DNA from: VRUE01 sp963742535
Lineage (GTDB): Bacteria; Actinomycetota; Thermoleophilia; Solirubrobacterales; 70-9
Direction of reading: 5' to 3'
Assembly: GCA_963742535.1 (NCBI GenBank)
Contig: CAVUMC010000002.1
Location: 1,178,001 to 1,242,000, forward strand
Length of the DNA: 64,000 bases
Shown here in pieces: positions 38,952 through 48,049 of this stretch (position 1 is its first letter; each line of letters begins with the position of its first letter). Below the pieces are notes generated by a model. It saw only the letters and a list, made by a program, of their open reading frames with translations, searched no databases and was not told where the DNA came from. The position numbers and the translations under genes are program-made.

Positions 38952-41501
38952 CTACTCGTACTGGAGCGACTCGAGGACGTCGAGACGCGAGGCGCGGCGG
39001 GCCGGCGCGATCGCGGCGAGCACACCGATGACCGCGGCGAAGACGAGCAGCCCGATCAACGAGACGATCGGGTAGGAGAGCGTGAAGCCTTCGTCCTTGA
39101 GCGGGACGGCGATCAGAGCGGCGAAAACGAGGCCGAGGGCCATACCGAGAATGGCGCCGATCAGGGCCGTGATCACCGCCTCGTAGCGAATCATCGTCCG
39201 CACCTGGCGTCGCGTCATGCCAATCGCCCGCAGCATCCCCAGCTCGCGCCTGCGTTCGTGGATCGAGAGGGCCAGGGTGTTGGCGATGCCGAAGATCGAG
39301 ATCACGATCGCCAGCAACAGCAACGCGTAGACGAAGTTGACCAGCTGCTGGACCTGTTCTTCGCGGGTTTCCTTGAGTTCCTGCTGGTTCAGCACTTCGG
39401 CGACAGGGAAGGCCGCTTCGACGCCCCTGGTCAGGGTCGCCTGCACCTGGGCCGGGTCGGCACCCTTTTCGGTTTCGATGAAATCGATCGTGTCTTGGGT
39501 CTGCCTGAAGTCCCGCGCCATCACCGCCTGCGTTACCAGGACGCTGCCGAAGATGCCGAGCTTCGAGTCGAACTCGCCGACGACCCGGAAGCTCGGTTTG
39601 CTGCGGGTCTGCGAGAGCAGGCGGAAGCGATCTCCGAGCGCGAGGTCGTGTTCGGAGGCGAAGGAGTCGGAGAGAACCGCCTGGTCGTCGCGCAGGTGAC
39701 GCAACGCCTGCGGGCCGCCCTTCTTCCATTCGATCGCGACGGTCCGTTCGACGTCGCGGCTGGGCGCCGAGATTCTCGCACCCGCTCCTCCCGGCAACAG
39801 CTTCGCCTGAACCGAGCGGACGCTGGCGACCGTCCCGACCCCCGGCACCTTGCGAGCAGCGACCGCGGCGCCGGCGGGAATAGGAGAGAAGCCGTCGCTG
39901 TTTTGGATCGCGAGCCCGCCAGCGAAGTTTTCGTCGACCACCTGGGCGACCGAGCTCCTCAGGCCGGCGGCGAAGACGGTGACGAAGGCGACGACCATCA
40001 AGCCGATCATCAGCGCCGCCGCGGTGACGGCTGTGCGGGAAGGGTTGCGCTGGGCGTTCTCGCGTGAGAGCCGGCCGAGCAGGCGGCGCACTCGCTCCAG
40101 CGGCCAGCCCGCGAGCGCGGCCAGCGGCGGCACTAGGTGCGGACTGAAGAGCGCGACGGCGAAGACGATCACGACCGCTCCACCCCCGATCAGGCCGGCC
40201 GCCGTACCGGCCCCGGCGTCGCCAAAGAGGCCGATCAGCACAGCCCCCAGTCCCAGCAGCCCGAGCAGTAGGGAGAAGGCGATGCCGATCAGACGCCGGC
40301 GGCGGCTCGGCGGCGGCGTGAACGCGTGGAGCGCGGCAATCGGCGGCACCCGCGTCGAGCGCACGGCGGGGACCAGCGCCGAGAGCGCCGTGACCACGAC
40401 CCCGATCAACAGCGAGACGACGATCGTGCGTGACTCCAGCACCAGACTCGTGGTCGGCAGGTCGAGTCCGAACGCTTCGAGCAGGAGATTGAGCAGCTTG
40501 GCGATGACGATGCCACCGGCGATCCCGAGCACCGCACCGATCACGCCGATCACCAGCGCCTCGGCGAGAACCGCGCTGAGGATCTGGCGGCGGGAAGCGC
40601 CGAGAGTGCGCAGCATGCCGAACTCCGTCACTCGCTGGGCGACCGTGATCGAGAAGGTGTTGAAGATCAGGAAGGAGCCGACGAGGAGGGCAATGAAGGC
40701 AAAGACGAGGAGGAAGATCCGCAGGAATTTGAGGCTTTCGCCGATTTCATTGGTGCGGCGGTCGGCGTTTTCGACGGCGGTCTCGACCTTGACGCCTGGC
40801 GGCATCACGCGCGCGATCCGCCGCTTCAGGGTCGTCTCCGAGATCCCGCTGTCCGCCGCGACCGAGATCTGATCGAAGCGCCCGACCTTGTGAGTGAGAC
40901 GCTGCGCCACCGGCAGCGTCACTTGAGCGATGCTGCCACCGCCGAACGAGGTGCCGCCGAGCTGGGTGAAGCCGACGAGCTTGAAGGGGCGCGCCCGACC
41001 CCGCCCGATGATCTTGATCGTGTCGCCAAGTGACACGCCGGCGCCGCTCGCGGTCGCCTTGGTCAACGAGGCTTCAGTCGGCCCTCGCGGTCGGTGACCT
41101 TCGAGGTAGGTGAGCGACTCGAGACCGTTCGGCAGACTCGAGGAGATGAATTTGGGCTGGAGCTTCGATCCGATCTTGTTGCCTTCGGAATCGAAGAACC
41201 CACCGACCGTGAAAATCGCACCGGCGGCGATTTTCACGCCCGGCGTTTTCTCCACCCGCGGCAACAGCGAGGCGCTGATCGTCGGGGTTTCGCCGTTTTC
41301 CTGTTTGACCGGGTTCTCGGCCGTGACGACTACGCTGGTCCCCTTCAGCGACTCGCCGAAGATTTCATCGAAGGCGGCGAAGATCGTGTCGGTGAGGACG
41401 TAGGAGCCGGCAACGAAGGCGACACCGATGACGACCGCAATGGCGGTGGCGAGCGCGCGACCCTTGCGCGCCCAAAGGCTCTTCAGGCTGAGGCTAGTCA
41501 A
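38952..41501 (-). CDS. FtsX/MacB-like ABC transporter permease
   Basis: An 849-residue permease with two FtsX-type units: an N-terminal helix and periplasmic domain, three helices (about 275-395), a two-helix spacer, a second periplasmic domain and a final three-helix unit (about 715-845). Motifs include LLVGSFLIFNTFSITVAQR, EFGMLRTLGASRRQI and the matching ELGMLRAIGMTRRQV. Such exporters move lipids, peptides or lipoproteins. Its start overlaps the ATPase gene by eight bases, so the two form one transporter. Confidence 0.92.
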   Translation of the reverse strand: MTSLSLKSLWARKGRALATAIAVVIGVAFVAGSYVLTDTIFAAFDEIFGESLKGTSVVVTAENPVKQENGETPTISASLLPRVEKTPGVKIAAGAIFTVGGFFDSEGNKIGSKLQPKFISSSLPNGLESLTYLEGHRPRGPTEASLTKATASGAGVSLGDTIKIIGRGRARPFKLVGFTQLGGTSFGGGSIAQVTLPVAQRLTHKVGRFDQISVAADSGISETTLKRRIARVMPPGVKVETAVENADRRTNEIGESLKFLRIFLLVFAFIALLVGSFLIFNTFSITVAQRVTEFGMLRTLGASRRQILSAVLAEALVIGVIGAVLGIAGGIVIAKLLNLLLEAFGLDLPTTSLVLESRTIVVSLLIGVVVTALSALVPAVRSTRVPPIAALHAFTPPPSRRRRLIGIAFSLLLGLLGLGAVLIGLFGDAGAGTAAGLIGGGAVVIVFAVALFSPHLVPPLAALAGWPLERVRRLLGRLSRENAQRNPSRTAVTAAALMIGLMVVAFVTVFAAGLRSSVAQVVDENFAGGLAIQNSDGFSPIPAGAAVAARKVPGVGTVASVRSVQAKLLPGGAGARISAPSRDVERTVAIEWKKGGPQALRHLRDDQAVLSDSFASEHDLALGDRFRLLSQTRSKPSFRVVGEFDSKLGIFGSVLVTQAVMARDFRQTQDTIDFIETEKGADPAQVQATLTRGVEAAFPVAEVLNQQELKETREEQVQQLVNFVYALLLLAIVISIFGIANTLALSIHERRRELGMLRAIGMTRRQVRTMIRYEAVITALIGAILGMALGLVFAALIAVPLKDEGFTLSYPIVSLIGLLVFAAVIGVLAAIAPARRASRLDVLESLQYE

Positions 41502-42240
41502 CCTTCTTCATCAACTCGATCACGTCGTCGGTCGAGCCGGGAGCGCCGTCGTGGACGATCTTGCCGTCGCGCAGAGTGATCAGGCGGTCGGCGTGGGCGG
41601 CGGCGGCGGGGTCGTGGGTGACCATGATCACCGTCTGGCCGAACTCGTCGACGGCCTGCCGCAGCAAGCGCAAGACGTCCTCGCTCGCTTTCGAGTCGAG
41701 GTTGCCGGTCGGCTCGTCGGCAAAGACGACCGCCGGTTTTGAGACCAGCGCGCGGGCGACCGCGACGCGCTGCTGCTGGCCGCCGGAGAGCTCAGCGGGC
41801 CGGTGCGTGCGGCGCTCCTCCAAGCCGACTGTGCGGATCAACTGGTCGACCCAGGCCTGGTCCGGCTTGCGGCCGGCGATCGAGAGCGGCAGCACCAGGT
41901 TCTCCTCCGCCGTCAGCACCGGCAGCAGGTTGAAGAACTGGAAGACGAAGCCGAGCTTCTCGCGGCGCAGCTTGGTCAGCTCACCGTCATCGAGGTTGGT
42001 GATGCCCTCACCGTCGAGCAGGACCTCGCCGGCGGTCGGCTTGTCGAGGCCGGCAAGGATGTGCATCAGGGTCGACTTGCCGGAGCCCGATGGCCCCATG
42101 ATCGCGGTGAAGCGGCCGCGCTCGAAAGCGGTGCTGACATCGACCAGGGCATCCACTGCGGCCGGTCCGTCGCCGTAGCGACGGGAGACGCCGGTGGCAA
42201 CTACCACTTGGCCGTTGGCCGATCCGGGCAGGGGTTTCAC
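41494..42240 (-). CDS. ABC transporter ATP-binding protein (MacB/LolD type)
   Basis: A 248-residue ATPase: Walker A GPSGSGKST, Q-loop FQFFNLLPVLTAEENL, signature LSGGQQQRVAVARAL, Walker B VVFADEPTGNLDS and H-loop VMVTHD. The NLLPVLTAEEN form is typical of the MacB/LolD group partnered with FtsX-like permeases. It is coupled to the downstream permease gene. Substrate unknown. Confidence 0.94.
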   Translation of the reverse strand: MKPLPGSANGQVVVATGVSRRYGDGPAAVDALVDVSTAFERGRFTAIMGPSGSGKSTLMHILAGLDKPTAGEVLLDGEGITNLDDGELTKLRREKLGFVFQFFNLLPVLTAEENLVLPLSIAGRKPDQAWVDQLIRTVGLEERRTHRPAELSGGQQQRVAVARALVSKPAVVFADEPTGNLDSKASEDVLRLLRQAVDEFGQTVIMVTHDPAAAAHADRLITLRDGKIVHDGAPGSTDDVIELMKKVD

Positions 42241-42243
42241 TTA

Positions 42244-42296
42244 ACTTTTTCCGAAGGATCGGTTGGGGTCTCCGCAAACCGCATTTCGGAAAAAGT
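42244..42296. repeat. 53-bp inverted repeat in a divergent spacer
   Basis: ACTTTTTCCGAA (42244-42255) and TTCGGAAAAAGT (42285-42296) are perfect 12-bp arms around an inner CGGTT/AACCG pair. The element fills much of the 106-base gap between the ABC ATPase and HAD genes. It could be an operator or a bidirectional stem-loop. Confidence 0.5.
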
Positions 42297-42346
42297 ACAA
42301 GACGTTCCACCCCTACCCGGATCGGCTCAATAGCCTGGGACGGGAG

Positions 42347-43132
42347 ATGGCGCACGTGGACGAGTTCGATGGGTTTCTGGTCGACCTGGACGGGGTGGTC
42401 TGGGTCGGGCGGGAGCTTGTGCCGGGAGCGGTGGAGGCGCTACAGGGGCTGAGTGCGCTCGGCAAGGAGGTTGTGTTCGTCACCAACAATCCGGCGAAGC
42501 CGCCGTCGACTTACGTCGAGAGGTTGCGTGACGCGGGCGTGCCGGTGGCGGACGGGCGGGTCGTGACTGCGGGCGTTGCAACAGCGGGGCTCGCAGCGGA
42601 GCGGGTCGGGACGGGTGCGAGCGCATTTGTGATCGGAGCGCCGGCCTTCCACGACAGCGTCGCCGCGGCGGGACTGAAGACGCTCGAGGGTGAGGCGGGG
42701 CGAGAGGCCGATGCCGTGATCGTCTCCGGCCACCGCGGCTTCGACTACGAAGAGCTGCTGACGGCAACACTGGCGCTGGAGAGCGGAGCCGCGCTCTTCG
42801 CCACCAGCCGGGACCCAACCCTGCCGATGCCCGACGGGGCCTGGCCCGGAACCGGCTCGATCCTCGCCGCGGTCGAGACGGCATCGGGGAAACGGGCTGA
42901 GATCGGCGGCAAGCCGGAGCACCACCTCTTCGACCAGGCACGGGCCTTGATTGGCGACGCGGAGCGAGTGGCGATGGTCGGTGATCGGGTGGCCTCCGAC
43001 ATTGCTGGAGGCCACCGTGCCGGCCTGGCGACGATCCTCGTCCTCAGCGGTGCGACTTCGCGCGAGGAGGCGGCAGTGGCCGACCCGGCCCCGGACCTGA
43101 TCGCCGACGATCTCGCCGCGCTGCTCGGGTGA
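42347..43132 (+). CDS. HAD-superfamily phosphatase (NagD-like, type IIA)
   Basis: A 261-residue protein from ATG 42347 (GGGA site just upstream). Motifs: DLDGVVWVG (nucleophile Asp and acid Asp), FVTNNPAKP (motif II), GGKPEHHLF with Lys, and MVGDRVASDIAGG (motif IV). The cap is of the NagD/4-nitrophenylphosphatase kind. The substrate is probably a small phosphometabolite. It overlaps the downstream MFS gene as GTGA. Confidence 0.9.
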   Translation: MAHVDEFDGFLVDLDGVVWVGRELVPGAVEALQGLSALGKEVVFVTNNPAKPPSTYVERLRDAGVPVADGRVVTAGVATAGLAAERVGTGASAFVIGAPAFHDSVAAAGLKTLEGEAGREADAVIVSGHRGFDYEELLTATLALESGAALFATSRDPTLPMPDGAWPGTGSILAAVETASGKRAEIGGKPEHHLFDQARALIGDAERVAMVGDRVASDIAGGHRAGLATILVLSGATSREEAAVADPAPDLIADDLAALLG

Positions 43133-44316
43133 GCGCTGGGGGCGCGGCTGTGAACGAGCAACACCGCCCCGGTACCGCTTTCGCCGGGATCTTCGGCGTC
43201 ACTTTCTTCTGCCTGCTTGCGGTTGGAGCCGTGCTGCCCGTGCTGCCCCGCTACGTCCACGGTCCGCTTGACGCCGGCAACATCGCCGTCGGCGTGGTGA
43301 TCGGCTCCTACGCGATCACCGGCCTGCTGCTGCGGCCGTTCGCCGGTCGCTTCGCCGACCACCGCGGACGGAAGCCGACGGTCGTGGTCGGCACCGTTCT
43401 CGTCGCCATTGGCGGCTTTATGTACCTGCTGCCGTTTGGCGTTCCGGGCTTGATCGCGGCGCGGCTCGTGCTCGGCGCGGGCGAGGGCGCGGTCTTCACC
43501 GCCGGCTCCGCCTGGATCGTCGACCTGGCCCCGATCGACCGCCGCGGCCGCGTGATCGGGCTTTACGGCCTCGCGGTTTGGGCCGGGCTCAGCGTCGGTC
43601 CGCTGATCGGCGAGCTGGTTCAGCACGCCTCCGGCTATACCGCGGTCTGGCTGCTCGCCGGGGCGCTGCCGCTGCTGGGCGCGGCGATCGCCATCCGCGT
43701 GCCGGATCCGTTCCGTCCCTCTCCCCAAATTGAGGACGAACACCACCCGCTGATCGCGCGGGAGGCGGTGCGGCCGGGATCCGCACTGGCGCTGGGCGCG
43801 ATCGGCTACGGCACGATCGCCGCCTTCATCGTCCTCCTGCTCGAAGCGCGTGGCGTCGGCCACGGCGCATTGGCGTTCGGGGCCTTCGCGACGATGGTCG
43901 TGCTGACCCGTCTGGTCGGCGGCGACCTGCCTGACCGCATCGGCCCCGCCCGGGTTGCCATCGCCGCGGCCTGCGTCGAGGCGGCTGGCCTGGCGGCGAT
44001 CGCGGTCGCACACAACCTCCCCGTCGCAATCGCCGGCTCCCTGGCAATGGGAGCCGCCTTCTCGCTGCTCTACCCGGCGCTCTCCCTGATCGTCGTCAGC
44101 AGCGTTTCGGACCGGCGGCGCGGCGCGGCGCTCGGCACCTTCACCGCCTTCTTCGATGCCGGCGTCGGTTTTGGCGCGCCGCTGGCCGGCGTCGCCGCGG
44201 CGCTGACGAGCTACGAGGGCGCCTTTATGCTCGCCGCCGCTATCGCCCTCGGCTCGGCCGCGCTGACCGCCATCGCGATCGCCCCCCACACCCGCGCCCT
44301 GCTCGCCACGCGCTAG
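43129..44316 (+). CDS. Major facilitator superfamily transporter
   Basis: A 395-residue protein from GTG 43129 with about twelve membrane helices. The loop 2-3 signature appears as GRFADHRGRKPTVVVG, and repeated GAG/EGAVFTAGS motifs mark helix 4-5. It resembles drug/metabolite efflux MFS proteins; substrate unknown. Cotranscribed with the HAD phosphatase gene. Its end overlaps the convergent thioesterase gene by four bases. Confidence 0.9.
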   Translation: MSAGGAAVNEQHRPGTAFAGIFGVTFFCLLAVGAVLPVLPRYVHGPLDAGNIAVGVVIGSYAITGLLLRPFAGRFADHRGRKPTVVVGTVLVAIGGFMYLLPFGVPGLIAARLVLGAGEGAVFTAGSAWIVDLAPIDRRGRVIGLYGLAVWAGLSVGPLIGELVQHASGYTAVWLLAGALPLLGAAIAIRVPDPFRPSPQIEDEHHPLIAREAVRPGSALALGAIGYGTIAAFIVLLLEARGVGHGALAFGAFATMVVLTRLVGGDLPDRIGPARVAIAAACVEAAGLAAIAVAHNLPVAIAGSLAMGAAFSLLYPALSLIVVSSVSDRRRGAALGTFTAFFDAGVGFGAPLAGVAAALTSYEGAFMLAAAIALGSAALTAIAIAPHTRALLATR

Positions 44317-45098
44317 CGCGCTTCGATCAGGAGCGACTGGGCGGCGCGACCGATGCGACCGCTCTGGTCGGAAAGGACCGACTCGGCAGTGCCGATGCCA
44401 CTTGGCTCAGGCCGGGTGACGGCATCGACGCAGACCCACTCCCCCACCGGCATCCGCTCGAAGTGGACTGTGAGGTCGACGTTGATGAAGACGTAGGAGC
44501 GCCAGTCGAGCACGGCGCTGATTCCGTTGCCGACGTCGGCGGCGATCAGGGCTCGCTGCAGCGGCGTCGGCTCCTCCCCGGCGACAAGTGGGTGTCGCAT
44601 GCGCAGCCAGAAGGTCGCCGGGCCGGGCTCGATGAAAGCACCGGCAACGGCACGGAACTCCATCGCGCTCTGGTAGCCGACATCCTGCCCGGTGGGAAAG
44701 AACTCCGGCACCCAACCTTCGTCGGGACCCTGCGGCCTGGGCGCCTCGTCAACTACCTCCTGCGGCAGGTCCAGCTCGGTCGTGCGCAGCTGCCAGGCGG
44801 TCGCCCGCATCAGCTCACCCCTCTCGCCCGCGAGCGAGGCCTCGACCAGGCACACCTTGCGTCCCGGCCGCAGCACCCGCGTCTCAACCCGCACCGGCCC
44901 GATCGGCACCGGCCGCAGGATCTCGAAGACGATCCGCCCCACCTGGAACGCCTCCGAACCCTCCAGCTGCTCCACAGCCCTTCCAAGCAACGCGGAGGGC
45001 GGTCCCGCGTGTTGAGCCCCCGGATCCCACGGGCCTCTGGTGAGCTCCGTGGCGACGTACTGGTCCTCGCCTCTCTGCTCATAGAACGCCTCAGACAT
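44313..45098 (-). CDS. Acyl-CoA thioesterase-like (double hot-dog) protein
   Basis: A 261-residue protein from ATG 45098; a start at 45182 would force the coding region through a 68-base palindrome and is less likely. Two hot-dog halves are visible: HAGPPSALLGRAVEQL, FEILRPVPIGPVRVETRVLR in the first, and FWLRMRHPLVAGEEPTP, NVDLTVHFERMPVGEWVCVD in the second. This fits TesB-like acyl-CoA thioesterases of actinobacteria. Substrate chain length cannot be told. Confidence 0.82.
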   Translation of the reverse strand: MSEAFYEQRGEDQYVATELTRGPWDPGAQHAGPPSALLGRAVEQLEGSEAFQVGRIVFEILRPVPIGPVRVETRVLRPGRKVCLVEASLAGERGELMRATAWQLRTTELDLPQEVVDEAPRPQGPDEGWVPEFFPTGQDVGYQSAMEFRAVAGAFIEPGPATFWLRMRHPLVAGEEPTPLQRALIAADVGNGISAVLDWRSYVFINVDLTVHFERMPVGEWVCVDAVTRPEPSGIGTAESVLSDQSGRIGRAAQSLLIEAR

Positions 45099-45117
45099 CG
45101 CGGGCGCATCGTACGGA

Positions 45118-45185
45118 GAGGTGACGGTGGGTGTCTCGTCGGCGCCTCCCCGTTGTTGCGCCGCCGAGACACCCACCGTCACCTC
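45118..45185. repeat. Large palindrome (27-bp arms) between thioesterase and msrB
   Basis: Arms 45118-45144 and 45159-45185 match at 26 of 27 positions (starting GAGGTGACGGTGGGTG), with a 14-nt loop. The loop side GGAGGCGC, read on the minus strand, is also present in the palindrome at 59556-59623. It lies in the divergent promoter region and could be a mobile palindromic repeat or a strong hairpin. Confidence 0.75.
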
Positions 45186-45232
45186 CCTGTAAGACCGTCG
45201 GCGTAACCTGGGTTGCAGACGAAAGGAGCGTA

Positions 45233-45646
45233 ATGACGACCAAGATCAGCAAGTCGGACCAGGAATGGCGTGATCAGCTGACGCCTGAGCAGTACGAGGT
45301 GACCCGCAAGGGAGGTACCGAGAGGGCCTTCACCGGGCCCTATGTCGACGAGAAAACTGCGGGCATGTACCACTGCGTCGGCTGTGGCACTGAGCTGTTC
45401 TCCTCCGACACGAAGTTCGACTCCGGCACCGGTTGGCCCAGCTTCACCGAGCCGGCCAACCTCGAGCACGTCGAGCTGCGGCCCGACAACAGCCTCTTGA
45501 TGCGCCGCACCGAGGTCGTCTGCAAGCACTGCGACGCCCACCTCGGCCACGTCTTCGACGACGGCCCGGCGGATCGAGGCGGGCAGCGCTACTGCATCAA
45601 CGGCTGCGCGCTGGAGCTGAAGCCGGCTAGCGACACCGGCTCATAG
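45233..45646 (+). CDS. msrB: Methionine sulfoxide reductase B
   Basis: A 137-residue enzyme reducing methionine-R-sulfoxide. Zinc-binding CxxC pairs are C48/C51 and C97/C100. The catalytic cysteine is C121 in QRYCINGCALEL, where relatives have RYCINSASL, so a nearby second Cys125 is present here and may act as a resolving residue. An AAAGGAG ribosome site precedes ATG 45233. Confidence 0.93.
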   Translation: MTTKISKSDQEWRDQLTPEQYEVTRKGGTERAFTGPYVDEKTAGMYHCVGCGTELFSSDTKFDSGTGWPSFTEPANLEHVELRPDNSLLMRRTEVVCKHCDAHLGHVFDDGPADRGGQRYCINGCALELKPASDTGS

Positions 45647-45660
45647 GCGCCGCCTGATTC

Positions 45661-46311
45661 TCAGGCTTTGCCGCCGGCACCGAGGTAGCTGAACTTCACA
45701 GCCAGCGCCACCGCCTCGGTGCGGGTGTCAACCTCGAGCTTGGCGATCGCGTTGCGCACGTGAGTGTGCACGGTCGCCGGGCTCAGCTGCAGCCGCTCGG
45801 CGATCTCTTTCACCCGCAGGCCCTCGGCGAGCAGCTCGAGTATCTGGCGCTCGCGCGGCGAGAGCTCGAGCAGCTTCTCGACCTCGGAAGGCTTGCCGCC
45901 GGCGAAATCGCCGCCGAGGAAGGTGCCGCCGCTGGTCACCGCTTTGACCGCACGGGCGATGTCCTCGGCTGGTGCCGACTTGAGCACGTAGCCGGAAGCA
46001 CCGGCACGCAGGGCGAGGGCAAGCAGGTCTGGCTGCGCGTGCGCGGTGAAGATGATCACTTTGGTGCGCGGCCGGACTTTCAGCACTTCCTTGGTCGCCT
46101 CGATCCCGTCGCGCTTGGGCAACTCGACGTCGATGATCAGTACGTCGGGCTCCAGTTCCTTGACCACATCGACCACATCGCGGCCGTTACTGGCCTCGCC
46201 GACGATCTCGACGATGCTCGAATTGGCCATGCGGGCCTTAATCGCCTCGCGCACGATCTCGTGGTCGTCGCATAGGACAACTCGTTTAGCTTCCCTGACG
46301 CTAGTACTCAA
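45661..46311 (-). CDS. NarL/FixJ-type response regulator
   Basis: A 216-residue regulator: receiver with D15/D16, phospho-acceptor D61 (VLIIDVELPKRDG) and the ASGYVLKSAP lysine region, then a LuxR helix-turn-helix (LSPRERQILELLAEGLRVKE, then SPATVHTHVRNAIAKLEVDT). Its start overlaps serS by four bases as ATGA, an unusual pairing with an aminoacyl-tRNA synthetase. No kinase is adjacent, so the signal is unknown. Confidence 0.92.
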   Translation of the reverse strand: MSTSVREAKRVVLCDDHEIVREAIKARMANSSIVEIVGEASNGRDVVDVVKELEPDVLIIDVELPKRDGIEATKEVLKVRPRTKVIIFTAHAQPDLLALALRAGASGYVLKSAPAEDIARAVKAVTSGGTFLGGDFAGGKPSEVEKLLELSPRERQILELLAEGLRVKEIAERLQLSPATVHTHVRNAIAKLEVDTRTEAVALAVKFSYLGAGGKA

Positions 46312-47579
46312 GGTGGTCCAATCCTCTCAGGCGCACCATAAGAATGCAGAATAGTAGGTAGCGTGAATCCACCATCCCGCTCCTGTCGGTTCTCGATCAG
46401 CGCAATCATCGTCCTTCCCACGGCCACAGCAGTGCCATTCAGGGTATGCACCACTTGGGGGGATTCGCCGTCCTGGCGCCGATACCTACAGGCAAGGCGT
46501 CGCGCTTGATAATCCGTTGTGTTTGAGCACGAGGTCAACTCTCGGTATCTCTCCTGGCTGGGAATCCATGCCTCACAGTCATACTTCTTCGCTGCGGGGG
46601 CTCCCAGATCACCCGCGGCGACATTGACCACGCGGTAGGGGATCTCGAGCTCGGAGAGGATGCGCTCCTCGATCGCCAGCAATCGCTCGTGCTCGGCCGC
46701 CGACTCAGAGGGTTCGACGAAAGAAAACATCTCGACCTTGTCGAACTGGTGAACGCGGAAGATGCCGCGCGTGTCGCGGCCGGCGGCGCCGGCCTCACGG
46801 CGGAAGCAAGTGGAGAGACCCGCGTAACGGATCGGCAGCTGATCGGCGGCGAGGATCTCATCGGCGTGAAGCGCGGCCAGCGGCACCTCGGAGGTGCCGA
46901 CGAGGAAGAGCTCGTCCTTCGGCACCTCGTAGATCTGGTCGCGGTCGCCGGGCAGGAAGCCGGTGCCGACCAGCGCCTCTTCGCGGACCAGGACCGGCGG
47001 CACGACCGGCTCGTGGCCCTTGCCGCGAACCAGGTCGAGGGCGAAGCGGACCAGGGCCAGCTCGAGCATCACCAGGTCGCCCTTGAGATAGGCGAAGCGG
47101 GAGCCGGAGACCCGCGCGCCCGCCTCCATGTCGATCAGGCCGAGCTCGGTGCCGATGTCGAGGTGGTCGCGCAGCTCGAAGTCGAAGCTCGGCCGCTCGC
47201 CCTCCTCGCGCAGGACGACGGCGTCCTCCTCGGTCATGCCGTCGGGGGCGTCGGGGTCGGGCAGGTTGGGCAGGGCGGCGGCTAGCAGTTGCAGGTCGGC
47301 GTCGACCTGCTCGAGCTCCTCTTTCCCTGCCTCGATCGCCTGCTTCAACTCGGCGACGGCGGCCATCTGCTCGGCCGCGTCCTCCCCACGCTGCTTCGCC
47401 TCGCCGATCTGCTTGGAGATCGTCTTGCGCTCGGCCTGCGCACCCTCGATCCGAGGCAAAAGCTCGCGGCGGCGCTGGTCGAGGCCGAGCAGCTCGTCGA
47501 CTTGCTCGGCGGCACCGCGGCGCGCCAGCGCCGCCTTGACCCGCTCAGGGTCGGAGCGGATCAGCTTCAGATCAAGCAC
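46308..47579 (-). CDS. serS: Seryl-tRNA synthetase
   Basis: A 423-residue class II synthetase charging tRNA-Ser. The N-terminal coiled-coil arm spans about 30-105 (RRRELLPRIEGAQAERKTIS and on). Class II motifs are CFRREAGAAGRDTRG (motif 2) and LNGTAVAVGRTMIALIENRQ (motif 3), with TSEVPLAALH at the serine pocket. The full family length is present. Cotranscribed with the downstream NarL-type regulator. Confidence 0.96.
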   Translation of the reverse strand: MLDLKLIRSDPERVKAALARRGAAEQVDELLGLDQRRRELLPRIEGAQAERKTISKQIGEAKQRGEDAAEQMAAVAELKQAIEAGKEELEQVDADLQLLAAALPNLPDPDAPDGMTEEDAVVLREEGERPSFDFELRDHLDIGTELGLIDMEAGARVSGSRFAYLKGDLVMLELALVRFALDLVRGKGHEPVVPPVLVREEALVGTGFLPGDRDQIYEVPKDELFLVGTSEVPLAALHADEILAADQLPIRYAGLSTCFRREAGAAGRDTRGIFRVHQFDKVEMFSFVEPSESAAEHERLLAIEERILSELEIPYRVVNVAAGDLGAPAAKKYDCEAWIPSQERYRELTSCSNTTDYQARRLACRYRRQDGESPQVVHTLNGTAVAVGRTMIALIENRQERDGGFTLPTILHSYGAPERIGPP

Positions 47580-47591
47580 GGCCCGTGAAGA

Positions 47592-48005
47592 TTAGGGCGA
47601 GGGTTGCAAGGAAGACGCCTCGCCGGGGCGGGGCGATTCTTCGGCTTCTTCGCCGGCGTACTTGGCGACGAAGTGGGCGACGGCTTCCGCTTCTTTGCCG
47701 ACGACGATGTTCTGGGGCATGATCGCGCCGGAGAAGCCACCGTTCTGGATCGCGAAGAGAGCGTCTTCATAGGTCTCGGTCCTCTGGTTGAGGTTCGGGC
47801 CCTGCGTGCGCTCGCCACGGTTGCCGCTGCCCTGCGTGCCGGCGGCGCTGAGCGTGTGGCAGCCGGAGCAGTGCGTGGCAAAGAGGACGGCCCCTTCGTG
47901 GTTGGGGTCGTCATTGGACACCGAGACTCCTTCTTCGCCGAAACCGCAGGCGGCAAGCCCGAAGGCGGCGAGGAGAGCCATGACTGTGATCAGCACTGGA
48001 CGCAC
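47592..48005 (-). CDS. Cytochrome c lipoprotein
   Basis: A 137-residue exported protein from GTG 48005. The signal peptide ends in a lipobox LAAC (Cys20), so it should be lipid-anchored on the outer face of the membrane. The heme motif CSGCH (Cys46, Cys49, His50) and the distal methionine in GAIMPQNIV define a small class I cytochrome c. It could pass electrons between respiratory complexes. An upstream start (to 48101) would add a poor leader. Confidence 0.85.
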   Translation of the reverse strand: MRPVLITVMALLAAFGLAACGFGEEGVSVSNDDPNHEGAVLFATHCSGCHTLSAAGTQGSGNRGERTQGPNLNQRTETYEDALFAIQNGGFSGAIMPQNIVVGKEAEAVAHFVAKYAGEEAEESPRPGEASSLQPSP

Positions 48006-48049
48006 GCGGCGCGCATCATATTGTCTTGACCCGATTCCGCTCTCCGACG

